Assembly (NCBI RefSeq): GCF_001949145.1 | Contig: NW_019091376.1 | Location: forward strand, 1,670,314-1,730,313 | Origin: Acanthaster planci | Taxonomy: Eukaryota > Echinodermata > Asteroidea > Valvatida > Acanthasteridae | Length of the DNA stretch: 60,000 nucleotides | Reading direction: 5' to 3' | The notes under the pieces: model-generated | Told to the model about the DNA's origin: nothing | Database searches by the model: none | The model's input: only the letters and a program-made list of their open reading frames with translations | Made by a program: the position numbers and the translations under genes | Shown here: positions 12,700 through 22,204 of the stretch, one piece after another | Layout of the letters: every line of letters starts with the position of its first letter | Position numbering within the stretch: position 1 is the stretch's first letter

Positions 12700-13620
12700 T
12701 ACGGTCTGAACTTAAAACTTGACACGAATGCATTAATCCTGATCCTCAGATTATGCATGTAGTGTTACATCGCGATGACGTCATCTGATGTCAAATTTCA
12801 AGCGATATATGAAGTTCATAATTGGGAATCTTGATAGATATCGAGTTGGGCAACAATTTCATGTGACCTTTGCTTCCGGGGATAATGAAGGGTCAAAGTT
12901 CAGGTTCGAAATGTCTGATACAACCCCTCTATCAACAAATCAGTCAAGATCTTTCTAAACAATTTGGGATATTAACATGAAACATCGTGCTATGCTAACA
13001 CAGACATTGATGCGTGCATTTCTTATGTCGCTATGACGTCATCAAATATTACATTACCTGCAATTGGAATTAAATGAGATAGCACGTTCCTATATTGAGA
13101 CCTGGCAAAGTATGTCTTGAGTAACATAACTTATTACAATGCAGAGTAACGTTACTTCGATCTCCAGGGGAACCGGAAGTGCAATAATATAGTATAACTC
13201 AAACAAGGAAGGGCTTTTCTTTATCAAACAGAATCACTAAAATGTTAAGAGTTGTATTATGAGCACGATTCGAGGATTGCTGACGTCAGAACTTGGAAGA
13301 TGTCTTCTTGTGGCGCATCAAAGACAGTGAAATTTTACATTTGTGACTAGTTTGCCATATACTTGCTCGGACAGAAACTGCTTGTAATCTCTGAAGTTAC
13401 AGGAGGGACAAGTTTAAGATGATAATTCTTCTCTCTATTTGACTTCGTTAATTAATCATTATATGAGTACTTCAGAGAAAAAAAACAATCTACATCTCCC
13501 GAAAACATACATCAAAATTCTGTGACGTCATCAAACCAGAAATCGATATCGCCAATTTACCTCGTGTTGTTCCTAAACAAACACGCTTCGTCTTCTTTGC
13601 ATAGAATATGCCAATCTAAA
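12700..13620 (+). repeat. TGACGTCA-family repeat, copy B, several units
   Basis: Four TGACGTCA palindromes (12776, 13034, 13281, 13523) occur within 760 bp, each in a related context such as GTGACGTCATCAAACCAGAA and ATCGATATCG. The right part matches the minus strand of 1000-1215. Related single blocks occur at 39130 and, as TGATGTCA, at 40624. The perfect octamer is also the CRE/ATF consensus, but here it travels with a longer repeat sequence. Confidence 0.65.
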
Positions 13621-14279
13621 ACCCCATGTCTCCTTATACAATAACGATCAATCGATTCTTACAACAGATAAGGTCGGTTACAAAAACCTGTTTACTTTTT
13701 TGTACAGTATTTAAAAGCCTGCTTCAGCGCCGTTACACGGTAAAAATAGCCCAGTCCTAGAAATGTGATTACTTGTTATACTGATGTTGATATTAGAAGC
13801 TACTAAATAATTCAAAGACACGATTAAGGTAAATGTTTGCTGTGATTCGCTAGATATAGGCTTATAATAGATTCATACGTCTTCGAGAATTAATCTATTG
13901 AGTGTCCAACAAGTTAGAAAAGTGCAAAAAATGACCAAGAAAACTATTTTCAGCTGCGGTTATAAATAATGAGAGACTACTCTCCTGCACGTTCGTCCTA
14001 TAGCTGTATAATGTTCAGGCAGCAGAATAAGGAAGCTTTCATTTAAAAAATGTATTAATTATTCTGCAAAACAATTGGAGGTTAGCACCTTTTAAATACT
14101 TTTTATCGTCATTGTGCCTAAAAAAAGAAAACATTCGGTCAAAGTTTGGAAACTTCGAAGCCTGGACATAACAGGGAATTTCAACTGCCCTTTGAAGGGT
14201 CTTCAAGGAAATAATACATTGATTACCCCTCCCCAACAAAAAACCAAAAAACACGAATTCTTCATACATTGTCAGCCTG
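13621..14279. other. No feature seen
   Basis: AT-rich sequence between the repeat cluster and the MITE; no gene, RNA or terminator signal was recognised. The open frame at 14039-14293 (minus) has no family features. Confidence 0.35.
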
Positions 14280-14456
14280 TAGACCTTTATCAAAATGCGG
14301 TCATGTATGTCTTATTCGCTGTAGACCCATTAGCAACAGTAATACAAATCCACAAATTTATAATAAGAAACAGACTTTTTTCCTTCCAGCCTCAGTTTGG
14401 TTGCATTGCTTTGAATGGTAGAAAGGCAAGATGGCGAAGCTAAGATAAAGGTCTAT
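14280..14456. mobile_element. TAGACCTTTATC MITE, copy 1
   Basis: The ends TAGACCTTTATC and GATAAAGGTCTA are perfect inverted repeats. The interior (TGTAGACCCAT, CACAAATTTATAA, CCTTCCAGCCTCA, AAGGCAAGATGGC) matches 15162-15334 throughout. It is non-coding and 177 bp long. It lies about 360 bp beyond the Hox stop codon. Confidence 0.8.
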
Positions 14457-14818
14457 AGAGTCAACTCCGTCGATGCCATTCGATCCTCTGGTTACCCAGA
14501 ATTTTGTTTAAAATCCGATTCCCTTACATAATGACATGTAGGGAACGGACAGTCACTTGTTGATGTGACACAAAGAAAGTATGGGGGTTTTCCTGAGGGC
14601 AATTAAATAAGGGCAATAAACAACTGTATACGTTCAAACAAGCAATTTCAATATGGCAACAAGAGGAATGCAGTTAAGGCAGAGCAGCGACGAAACGTAC
14701 AGAGGTGACTCCTTATCTCGTCTTAAATCCTTTAACCAAAATACCATAGCATTATTTCACATCTTGGTGCACCCGCCCATTGACTGGGCCCTGTTCGTTC
14801 TGTTCTTTCTTCTTTTTT

Positions 14819-14947
14819 TTACTGGGCGGGGTCGTAGAACCTCATGGCCAGGTTGGCCATGTCGCGCTGCATCTGGGCATTCTCGCGCTGCTCCCGCTCC
14901 GTGGTACGCTTCAACTTTGTTCGGCGGTTTTGGAACCAGATCTTCAC
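14819..14947 (-). CDS. Posterior Hox-like homeobox gene, exon 3 (recognition helix and C-terminus)
   Basis: Last coding exon: residues 188-229 and a TAA stop at 14821-14819. The acceptor is a pyrimidine tract ending CATTCCAG. It begins VKIWFQNRRTKLKR, the DNA-recognition helix, with invariant W48, F49, N51 and R53 (residues 191, 192, 194, 196). The 26-residue tail after the homeodomain is charged and Gln/Met-rich (it starts EREQREN and ends with MRFYDPAQ) and may form a helix. Threonine at homeodomain position 54 replaces the methionine found in nearly all posterior Hox proteins; position 54 touches bases in known homeodomain-DNA structures. The predicted protein is 229 residues with the homeodomain at 144-203, near the C-terminus as in Hox proteins. 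No canonical AATAAA lies on the minus strand within 1 kb downstream, so the 3' end is undefined. Confidence 0.93.
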   Translation of the reverse strand: MKIWFQNRRTKLKRTTEREQRENAQMQRDMANLAMRFYDPAQ

Positions 14948-15785
14948 CTGGAATGTAGAGGGAAACAGGTGTCGAGGAATGGTTGTAAGGCAGAAAAGTA
15001 TCGTTACTTGCTAATTACAAGAGTCCAATAGGCCTATTCAATATGTATGTAGGGACCTAGAAAGCTTGTTGCACGTGTCATTTCTGTCAGGTTGTGCCCT
15101 CCCTTTTTCTCAAAGGTACGAAAGAAATGTCTTCCCTATTGAAAAATCCAACTGAGAGAAACGACCTTTATCACAATGCCACCATGTTTGTCTTGTTCCC
15201 TGTAGACCCATCGGTAATAATACAACACAACTTCACAAATTTATAACAGGGAACAGACTATTTTTCCTTCCAACCTCATTTTGGTTACACTGCAAGTGGT
15301 AGAGAAGCAAGATGGCTGTCCATGATAGAGATCTTGATGAGGTGTGGCACGGTTCGGTGGTTTGCTTTATAGGGTCAATCTTTAGATTTTAGTTCTATCT
15401 TTTCCTTGTCTACAATGATTCTGCGAATTTTAAATGCTCTCTGTTTTTGTCTCGCTCTGGTTTAGAGAACCACCCATGGGGGTGGGTGATAGGGTCACGA
15501 GCGGGTCCAGGGGAGGCTAACGGTGGCCGTGCTCCTCAAGAACAGCATATGTTTTGATCATGAGAAAGGCTATTTTCTGCGGTCTACTTTTTCCCCTCCA
15601 TCTAGTAGAAAGGCCCTATAAATGTAGCCTTCCATCCATTAAAGCCATAAACAATTACATAAGAAGTCATGATTTGTTTGCCCCCAAACGAAAAATAACC
15701 ATATCCCCGCCCTAAAAGTCTGGATTGGCCCTTAGGTTGAGTTGGCCACCACAACCGATGCTGCTGCTGTTGCTACTGCACTTAC
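14948..15785 (-). other. Intron 2 of the Hox-like gene (splits the homeobox)
   Basis: An 838-bp phase-0 intron between homeodomain codons 44 and 45. Its ends are GTAAGT and CAG. It contains one copy of a small TIR element (about 15162-15334) whose sister copy lies just beyond the stop codon. A short perfect inverted repeat, ACC(A)CCC around CATGGG, is visible near 15470-15485. No further exon was seen. Confidence 0.85.
15162..15334. mobile_element. TAGACCTTTATC MITE, copy 2 (in homeobox intron)
   Basis: About 75-80% similar by eye to copy 1 over its full length, in the same orientation, with more decayed ends (CGACCTTTATC / GATAGAGATC). An extra inner inverted repeat, TGTTCCCTGT against ACAGGGAACA, is clear here. 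It is inserted within intron 2. Confidence 0.75.
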
Positions 15786-15943
15786 CTGACGTTCCGTGAG
15801 GCTAAGGACCTGTGACAGCCAGGAGCGTCGCTCTCGGCTTGGGTACATGCACCGTTGGAACTCCTGCTCGAGATGGAGCAACTGTAGCTTGGAGTAGGGG
15901 CGACGTTTGGGCCGCGAACCACCGGATTTCAGAGACGTGGACA
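15786..15943 (-). CDS. Posterior Hox-like homeobox gene, exon 2 (homeodomain residues 1-44)
   Basis: This exon encodes residues 135-187 (the first codon is split G|TG with exon 1) and carries helices 1 and 2 plus the start of helix 3 of the homeodomain. Visible motifs are RRPYSKLQLLHLEQEF, then MYPSRERR and LSLTERQ. Homeodomain R5, L16 and F20 are at their conserved places. The RPYSK start and the MYxxRxRR loop are hallmarks of the Abd-B/Hox9-13 class. The acceptor is a pyrimidine-rich stretch ending TTTCGCAG and the donor is CAG|GTAAGT, both strong. The exon stops exactly after Gln44, so an intron interrupts the homeobox at 44/45. Proline at homeodomain position 26 replaces the usual hydrophobic residue (Leu in most posterior Hox), a sign of a diverged paralogue. 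It could be a Hox11/13-type gene of an ambulacrarian or a Hox13-15-type gene of a cephalochordate; orthology needs a tree. Confidence 0.93.
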
Positions 15944-17171
15944 CTGCGAAATGGAATGAAGGAAAAGAAATGGTAACGATACAGAGTTCAAGTATTTCCT
16001 CTAAAACAGTTTTTTCACATCGTTTGAACACTCTTTGCTCTTCTGAAATTGTACCCAAAAAGCACAATTGAGTCTTGGCCAACCAGTCTTGACCCAGTTC
16101 ATGCATTCGTGCTAACATCTGTTTGTTAATAGCCGTGATCCATTTTCCATATTAAAAGTGAGCAAAACGTTGAGAGTTTGCGAGGTGTCCAAATAACTCG
16201 GTCGCTATGACCTAGAAAGATTGCTCGAGGGCGGAGTATCCGGCCAGCTGAGGGTGAGGAATTCCCTCGTCCGTCCGCAAACACCTACTGTGACATCTCT
16301 CCTCAATGTCCGGAATTACCGACCCCAGTTTTGATGCCTGGGATAAATAGACTTCATAGCGCATATGTTCAAAATTGCAAATAAAGACCGACCGCACCAC
16401 ACGTGCGAGCCACGTGTCAGCACGGGCTACAGGTGGGATGCACGATGCCATAAGGGAGAGCTGTCAGCGCGACGTTACCCCGATCCGGCACGCGAAAGCG
16501 GCTAAACAAACCGGTTTCTTACACTCTTCATCTTCCGTTCCGGTCCCGCTGGCGGGGGATCCCGCCGCGCATTAGCGGGCATTACGGTCTCCTTCATCAG
16601 CAAGCGAGTGGCCCCATCGGGACCGAGCGCTCATCTCCAAGATGTGCGGCTCTCAGCGGGACGCCCCAGGAAAAATTTTATCTTCCCCTTATGGTTGTTT
16701 GGTCAACGCCTCCGAGCCTTGTCTAGCCGTGGACTCCAACTGAGTTCTGTGAGAGCTTCGGAGGGGTCGGCAACCACGTGACTTCCAGATCAATTGAGAG
16801 GGAAGATACAAGCGCTCTATGAATCATGAGCCCATGAAACAAATGGCACGCGACCGTCTCATCGCTGGGAGTCCTGCCGGACGCGAGCCGCCGAGGACAT
16901 GCCGTCGAATCTCAAGGTGCACTGGGTGTGTTTGTCCATTTTTATAGTGTTTGATCGTACCGGTTGAAGTTCATGTTGTGATTGCATACAGTTCTTGGGT
17001 TTATTCAATGTGACCATTCTTGGGCTTCAGACAAGGATTGGAAGTTACAATTCACGTTTAGCCCCTCTGGGATTCGAAACCAGGACTCCTGGGAGGAGGT
17101 AAAGGAGGGAAGAGACCAAGGAAGATGGCTGGGGTACTGGAAAGATAAGAAGGCGATTGATCTCAATCCTA

Positions 17172-17213
17172 AGGAAGGTGAAACTCAATCGATCGATCGA
17201 GTTTCACCTTCCT
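17172..17213. repeat. Perfect hairpin with palindromic loop
   Basis: AGGAAGGTGAAACTC pairs perfectly (15 of 15) with GAGTTTCACCTTCCT across a 12-base loop AATCGATCGATC. The loop contains the palindrome GATCGATC, so a cruciform or an intermolecular duplex is possible. It is within Hox intron 1. Confidence 0.85.
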
Positions 17214-17350
17214 CTGGACTTTGTCCTCATCAACACCATCGTCACCATGGTTGCCAATCCATTGATCAGTTGATTAGTTGACGTGTTGATCGACGGACCA
17301 ATTGTTCGCTTTACAAATCGATCGATTAACCCATTGATCAATGAATATCG
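17214..17350. repeat. GATC/ATCGAT-rich tract
   Basis: TTGATC, TGATCA, GATCGA and ATCGATCGAT recur about ten times in under 150 bases directly after the hairpin, as degenerate short repeats. Confidence 0.5.
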
Positions 17351-18324
17351 AGAACGAGAATGGAATGTTCAGGGGCAACACTTTCTGCCGTTATCCTTAA
17401 ATCACAATAAATTTTGTTCAACTGATGGTTATGGTTCTGATTAAGAAACATCAGTGTATACCAAAACCTGTTTGCTTTCGATCGCGTCTCGAAATGCTCA
17501 GCATCCACTGACCCCTTCACTGGCTGGTTCATGATCCTCCCAGAAAATGAACATAATCGGAGACGATTCCGAGCGTCAGAAAGACAAAGATTTTCCTAAA
17601 TAATACGTCGGCATTCCCCCTCGGTACAGATCATGGGTGGAGATCCCGGGAATGGGATCCCCCCCACACACACACACACTATTTCAAGTCACTGACTATT
17701 ATGCACACTCACACCCTTAGCCTGCACCACCCACTACACAGTTGCTGGCGTCACGATCTCACTTGGGATGGAAACTGTGCTAAGCTTTCAGATGTGATAA
17801 CATGGGGGGGCTCCCCTTTTGTCCTTCGGTTTACATCAAGGAATGTAGAAATTGAAATTTACGTGGACAGGTCTCAAACTCTACGATCTTCTTAAAGAAA
17901 AAGTTTCGGGAAAATGAATCATTTGACTTGCAAACGTGTCAACCTTAGAATTCATGCAAACATACAGTATCATTCACTCACCTACTGTTGACTCGGTGGG
18001 CTCCCCCTCAGCTTATTAAACTGAGCAGTTTGTTGTGTTTGTGCTTTTTTTCCCCCGCCGACTTATTTTTTCTACTTCATGCTTGCAATTTTGCAATGCT
18101 AAACCCACGAATATCAACCACGTAAAGTTAGAACAGTTTATTTTATGTCCCTCAAGACATTAACTCCTACTTGCTTCATTATTGTGTGATGCTTTTCACG
18201 CGTACAAAATCCCAGATCTTGCAATAGTCGACGTAATCGACAATACTGATAAGAGACAGAGGGTTCTTCGATTCACATGGCGGAGGACCGTGGTATGTAT
18301 GATATTGTTTTCACATTGTGAGGT

Positions 18325-18420
18325 ATAAAAATAATAATAATAACATATTTCTTATATAGCGCATCACATAGCACATCTCGATGCGCTTCACAGTAACATT
18401 ATGAAATAAAGCAATTAAAA
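18325..18420. repeat. Dispersed repeat with AAT tail and TATATAGCGC core
   Basis: (AAT)n followed by CTTATATAGCGCATCACA and GATGCGCTTCACAGT. This arrangement (AAT microsatellite, TATATAGCGC, then an inverted GCGCTT) is a very common repeat end in aquatic animal genomes, recalled rather than searched. Confidence 0.5.
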
Positions 18421-21400
18421 AAGTGAAAACAATCCAGACAACAAATAGGCCCTGAAATGGATTTTAAAAAACAAGCTTCCATTGTTTTCAGTGATGCAAT
18501 TCAGAATAACCCGAAAAAAGGAGGCGACCTACCCCTACTTAACCTCGCACTATAATCAGCATGACCCCTTGTATCAGTGTGTCTTAATTCCTTCAAAACT
18601 ATCGTTTTCCATAAAAAAACCTAGACAAGTTCCAAAAATTTCTCAAAAGTCCTTCATTCCACGTGGACATGTTATATTGTTTTCTTCAGGTGCCTTGATT
18701 CATTTCCCAGAAATACAGCGATATTTTGTGATTTTTTTTCTGTTTTGCTCAGCCGTGACAAATAATTTAAAAGTGTCTGTCACTTTAAAAAAGGAGAAGG
18801 TAGAGAAGGAAAGTAGGAGAAGAAATACTGCAGTTCGATGGACTGTATCCCACCCAACCTGTCCTTCCCCCGAACCCTTGACGATATTCAATCGATATTT
18901 CCAACTTGTTTTCACAAGTCTTTCTCTCACTGAAATGGTATATCCTCTGTAGGGTGCCACCTGATTCATGGTGGGAGCGTGCTTCCCCGAACTTTTGTCC
19001 ATCCCAACTGTCGGGCCCGAATGATTTATTGCTATCATATCAAACATATTTTGCATTGCCGCTCACGGCCGGTACACCACACTTAGAATCCACTGACGCA
19101 GTGTAATATCGTGCGATACCGGTTGCCCGTACATACCCCTACTTTGTGACCAAATATGGGCAGCACTAACAACCACTTGCGCCCTCGGCTGTGGAGCCCG
19201 GGCGTTCAGCTGAAGTTCATTGTACATGTATCTATAATGTACGGACACGTACGCATTCCACCGGTGTCTATTTGTTGGGCTGTGGGCATCACATAAAGGA
19301 AGACCCCCAGCTGGAAATGTTACGAAGTGAGGCTCTTTTTCACATGGTTTCAATTTATTTGTTTGTGATTTGAATTGCAGATTTACATTTGCCTTTCAGA
19401 CAAAGACTTTTAAAGGGTTCTCAAAACTGGTCAAGCGTACTTTCAGAAAAGATCTCCACCCCTACGCTTGGAAAATATTAACAATAACTCTTTTTTCTTT
19501 TGCACACCAGATGGAATGACATTCAGATTTACTAACTTCCCAATACAGACTTCCTCGGTAATTTGATGAGTAGCTTTCCGGTTAACGGCGTGAGCATTTG
19601 AATTAGATTTCACAATATGCTGGAAGATTTGTTCTCCGTTAAGTATTAACCATCCTGTTCGGGTGAGCTGATGTATCCTGTGCTCCATTTTCTTGCGTAT
19701 CGATTCTACTTATGCGCATATATCATTTTGGCCCCAGTGTTCGTACTCAACATTCGGGGGGGGGTCCCTTCGCAAACTTGCCGTTTCGCCTTCCCCACTT
19801 GAACAAAAAGTGACTCTCATTTTCTTTGAAGACCATCTCTTCTCCTAACCTGTTCTACCGGTTTTATTCTAAATCAACGGTGTTGCTGTTAATCTTGCAA
19901 AAACACTGGGCGCGCAGAAACAGCCCACGCGATGACATCAGGATCGCAGGGCAGACTCGGCTAAACCGCCTGCGGTGGAACGCGTGGCTAACAACGAGGT
20001 TGGTTCTATGTTTGAATTACTGTTTTTTTCAACTAGGCCATTCATGGCCACCCAAGGTGTCCGTTTGTGTTCTTCGGGGGACGAGAGAAGTGAAAGGAGA
20101 AAATACATTCCTGGAAACAAAACGAGCGAAAGCTTGACGAAACGGATGCCTTACGCAAGAGCTCAACCTTATGAGCAGGCCGGGCGAATTCTGCATCGTG
20201 TCAATTCCCTTAAATCCGATCATGATTGAGTAGAGACAGAACCCGTCCACGGTGTTAGATCGGTTTGAAAAGCTCGACGGCCGGCCGGCTTAAGATAGAC
20301 CATTGAGGTCGGTCTAGTTGACACCCAATACTCTGGCTTTTCTTTACCCTTTCCCCCAAGGGGTGATACGTAAGTGCTCGCGTGCCGAGCGGAGTATTGC
20401 TCACGCGTGCCGGCCCGAGTCTGTCTCGATGACATATCGCTGAAAGTTGAATGATAATGTCGTTAACGCCCAGGCTGCTTGAATTCAGGAACAGTTTTCA
20501 CTGTAAGATGGCAATTGTAAGATTCTTAAAACTTTGATGAACGACAAGCCACACTCTGTTTAGATAATTGTAGAATTCTGGCGTGTTTTTTTAATTCTAG
20601 GAGTTCATGACTGTTTCCTGTCAAACAAATAAAATCAAAGGCCGTTTGTCTTTTTATTTTTGTTTCAGATGGTGTTGCATCAATCTCAAGAGGAGAGAAC
20701 GCAATTTACCAAATAGAGTAGACCGCCAATTCCTGAAAGGTTGATTTATCCCAAACAGTTAGATCCCCCTCGGTAAAATACATCAATTGTTTTACTGCCC
20801 AAGTATGAAATATGCAGGGTGCGCACAAACACTTGCGATGCCCTTGTTGACGGTACGGCACGAGCCAACACGTGGCCAGCACCGCGCCGGGGATAATTGC
20901 TGACCTGCCGCGGGCAACGACTTGGCCCTCTATAAATTTGCCGTCGGGGCCTCCGGTCCATCTACCGACAAGAATTCTCTAGCAAACGCAGCACCGCCGC
21001 AGAACCGCCAATTATGGGAGTCGGTGGCCCACAAGGGCGCCGACGTGTGTCCAGAAGAAAAAGGGGTCCCATGGGTGCGCACAAGATGTACAGCTGTTCT
21101 GAATCGTGGCTTTAGGTCAGGGAGGGACAGTGCTAGACACAGTTACGACATTCGTGGACCCGGATAACAAATATGAAGGAGGGCAGTCAAGAACAATTCC
21201 TAAGGAGGTACCAGCTTGAAACTGGCCCGATTTGTTCGTTTTCGTCACTCTGTGGTTTAAAGGTGTTAAAGCAATTTTAACAAACCAAAAGTAACAAATA
21301 TCAAATGCACGGAATAGGATGCAGGGTAGAGTGCTAGTTATTTGTTAATTAATTGGGTTAATTTTGCAACTGAGGCAATTGCTCGTTAGGGCCCACTGGC

Positions 21401-21801
21401 GTCTGCCATGCAATTAGAATATCAGTTTTAATGTTGCCATTGACATTCTTAATAATATACAATGAAACATGTGATTAAAACTGAGCATCACGTTTTTATT
21501 TCATCTAATTCCTGAACAAAACAGTAGCATTTACTGGCACCGTACCATATCCGAAAATATCACTTCACCCTCCGATCTCATCCAGACTTGATTTTTTTTC
21601 TGGAGAAACCATCAGATGTAAGGACAGCCACTAAATCTACAAAGTACGCTGAACAAGTTTCTGCAAAACAACTCCAAGATAGTTCCCAAACAGCTGTTGC
21701 GCGATAATCCCCCATGCCAAAACTTCCCTGAAAGATGCTCCGACAAATCCAAGACCAGATGACGATGTTATGAAAAAATGGAGACTAAAAAAGTTGCCTA
21801 C

Positions 21802-22204
21802 CTGAGTGCTCAACGTGCCGACTGTCGTCCATCAGGGAAGAAGTGTGGTAAGATGTTGCCTCTGTAGACTGCAGAACTTCACTTTCTCGTTGGTCGTCGG
21901 CCAAGAGGGCATCCGTAAAGGTGCTGGACACCGTGGCGGTTTGGGCTGGATATTTTAGGTGGATCGCAGACGGAGACCTCACATAAGACGCCGTGGGAGC
22001 GGCCAGGGTGTCGTAATAATTCTGGTGTTGGCAAGACGGCGGTGCGACGGCACCATGACTGATGGTGGTGTACATGCAGGAACCAGTCACCGGTGGAGCG
22101 TCTTCGAAAGAGTCGTACTCGCCGTAGTTTAGCAGAAGAGTGGGCTCCACAGTTGTATCAGTAACCCCTAAACATCGAGGCCTAGTTGCTTGCCACTGCT
22201 GCAT
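21802..22204 (-). CDS. Posterior Hox-like homeobox gene, exon 1 (N-terminal region)
   Basis: First coding exon of a three-exon homeobox gene; it encodes residues 1-134. The ATG at 22204-22202 is the first in its frame after an in-frame TAG at 22246-22244. The exon ends CACTCAG with donor GTAGGC and leaves one base of a split codon (phase 1), which matches the exon 2 acceptor exactly. The encoded segment is low in basic residues and rich in Ser, Thr, Ala, Tyr and acidic residues, as expected of a disordered Hox N-terminus. One tryptophan lies at residue 4. No YPWM-type hexapeptide is visible, which is usual for posterior Hox proteins. The gene is transcribed away from the MARVEL-domain gene that starts 2.7 kb to the right. 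The exon assignment is inferred from phase matching and the absence of any competing start. A further upstream untranslated exon is possible. Confidence 0.82.

Larger units (their letters stand above)
15944..21801 (-). other. Intron 1 of the Hox-like gene
   Basis: A 5.86-kb phase-1 intron. Blocks rich in CpG and complex in sequence lie near 16200-16900 and 20820-21170 and could be cis-regulatory; this is inference from composition only. The first block includes a TAAACAAA forkhead-like site near 16502 and a TTTTATC Hox/Cdx-like site near 16677. A 15-bp-arm hairpin and a GATC-rich stretch lie at 17172-17350, and a dispersed repeat containing TATATAGCGC at about 18325-18420. The remaining DNA has no recognisable gene; the open frames at 18482-18952 and 19826-20229 show no family features. 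Confidence 0.7.

Noticed and set aside
15944-16118. Open frame running upstream of the homeobox exon to an in-frame ATG
   Set aside because: A strong acceptor at 15944-15945 with the matching phase from exon 1 explains the gene better; the extension is intron read-through.
18482-18952. 156-codon open frame in Hox intron 1
   Set aside because: No recognisable domain, poor codon pattern, overlapped by an opposite frame.
20926-20945. TCTATAAATTT, a TATA-like site on the plus strand in Hox intron 1
   Set aside because: No downstream gene on that strand; single AT-rich matches are expected by chance.
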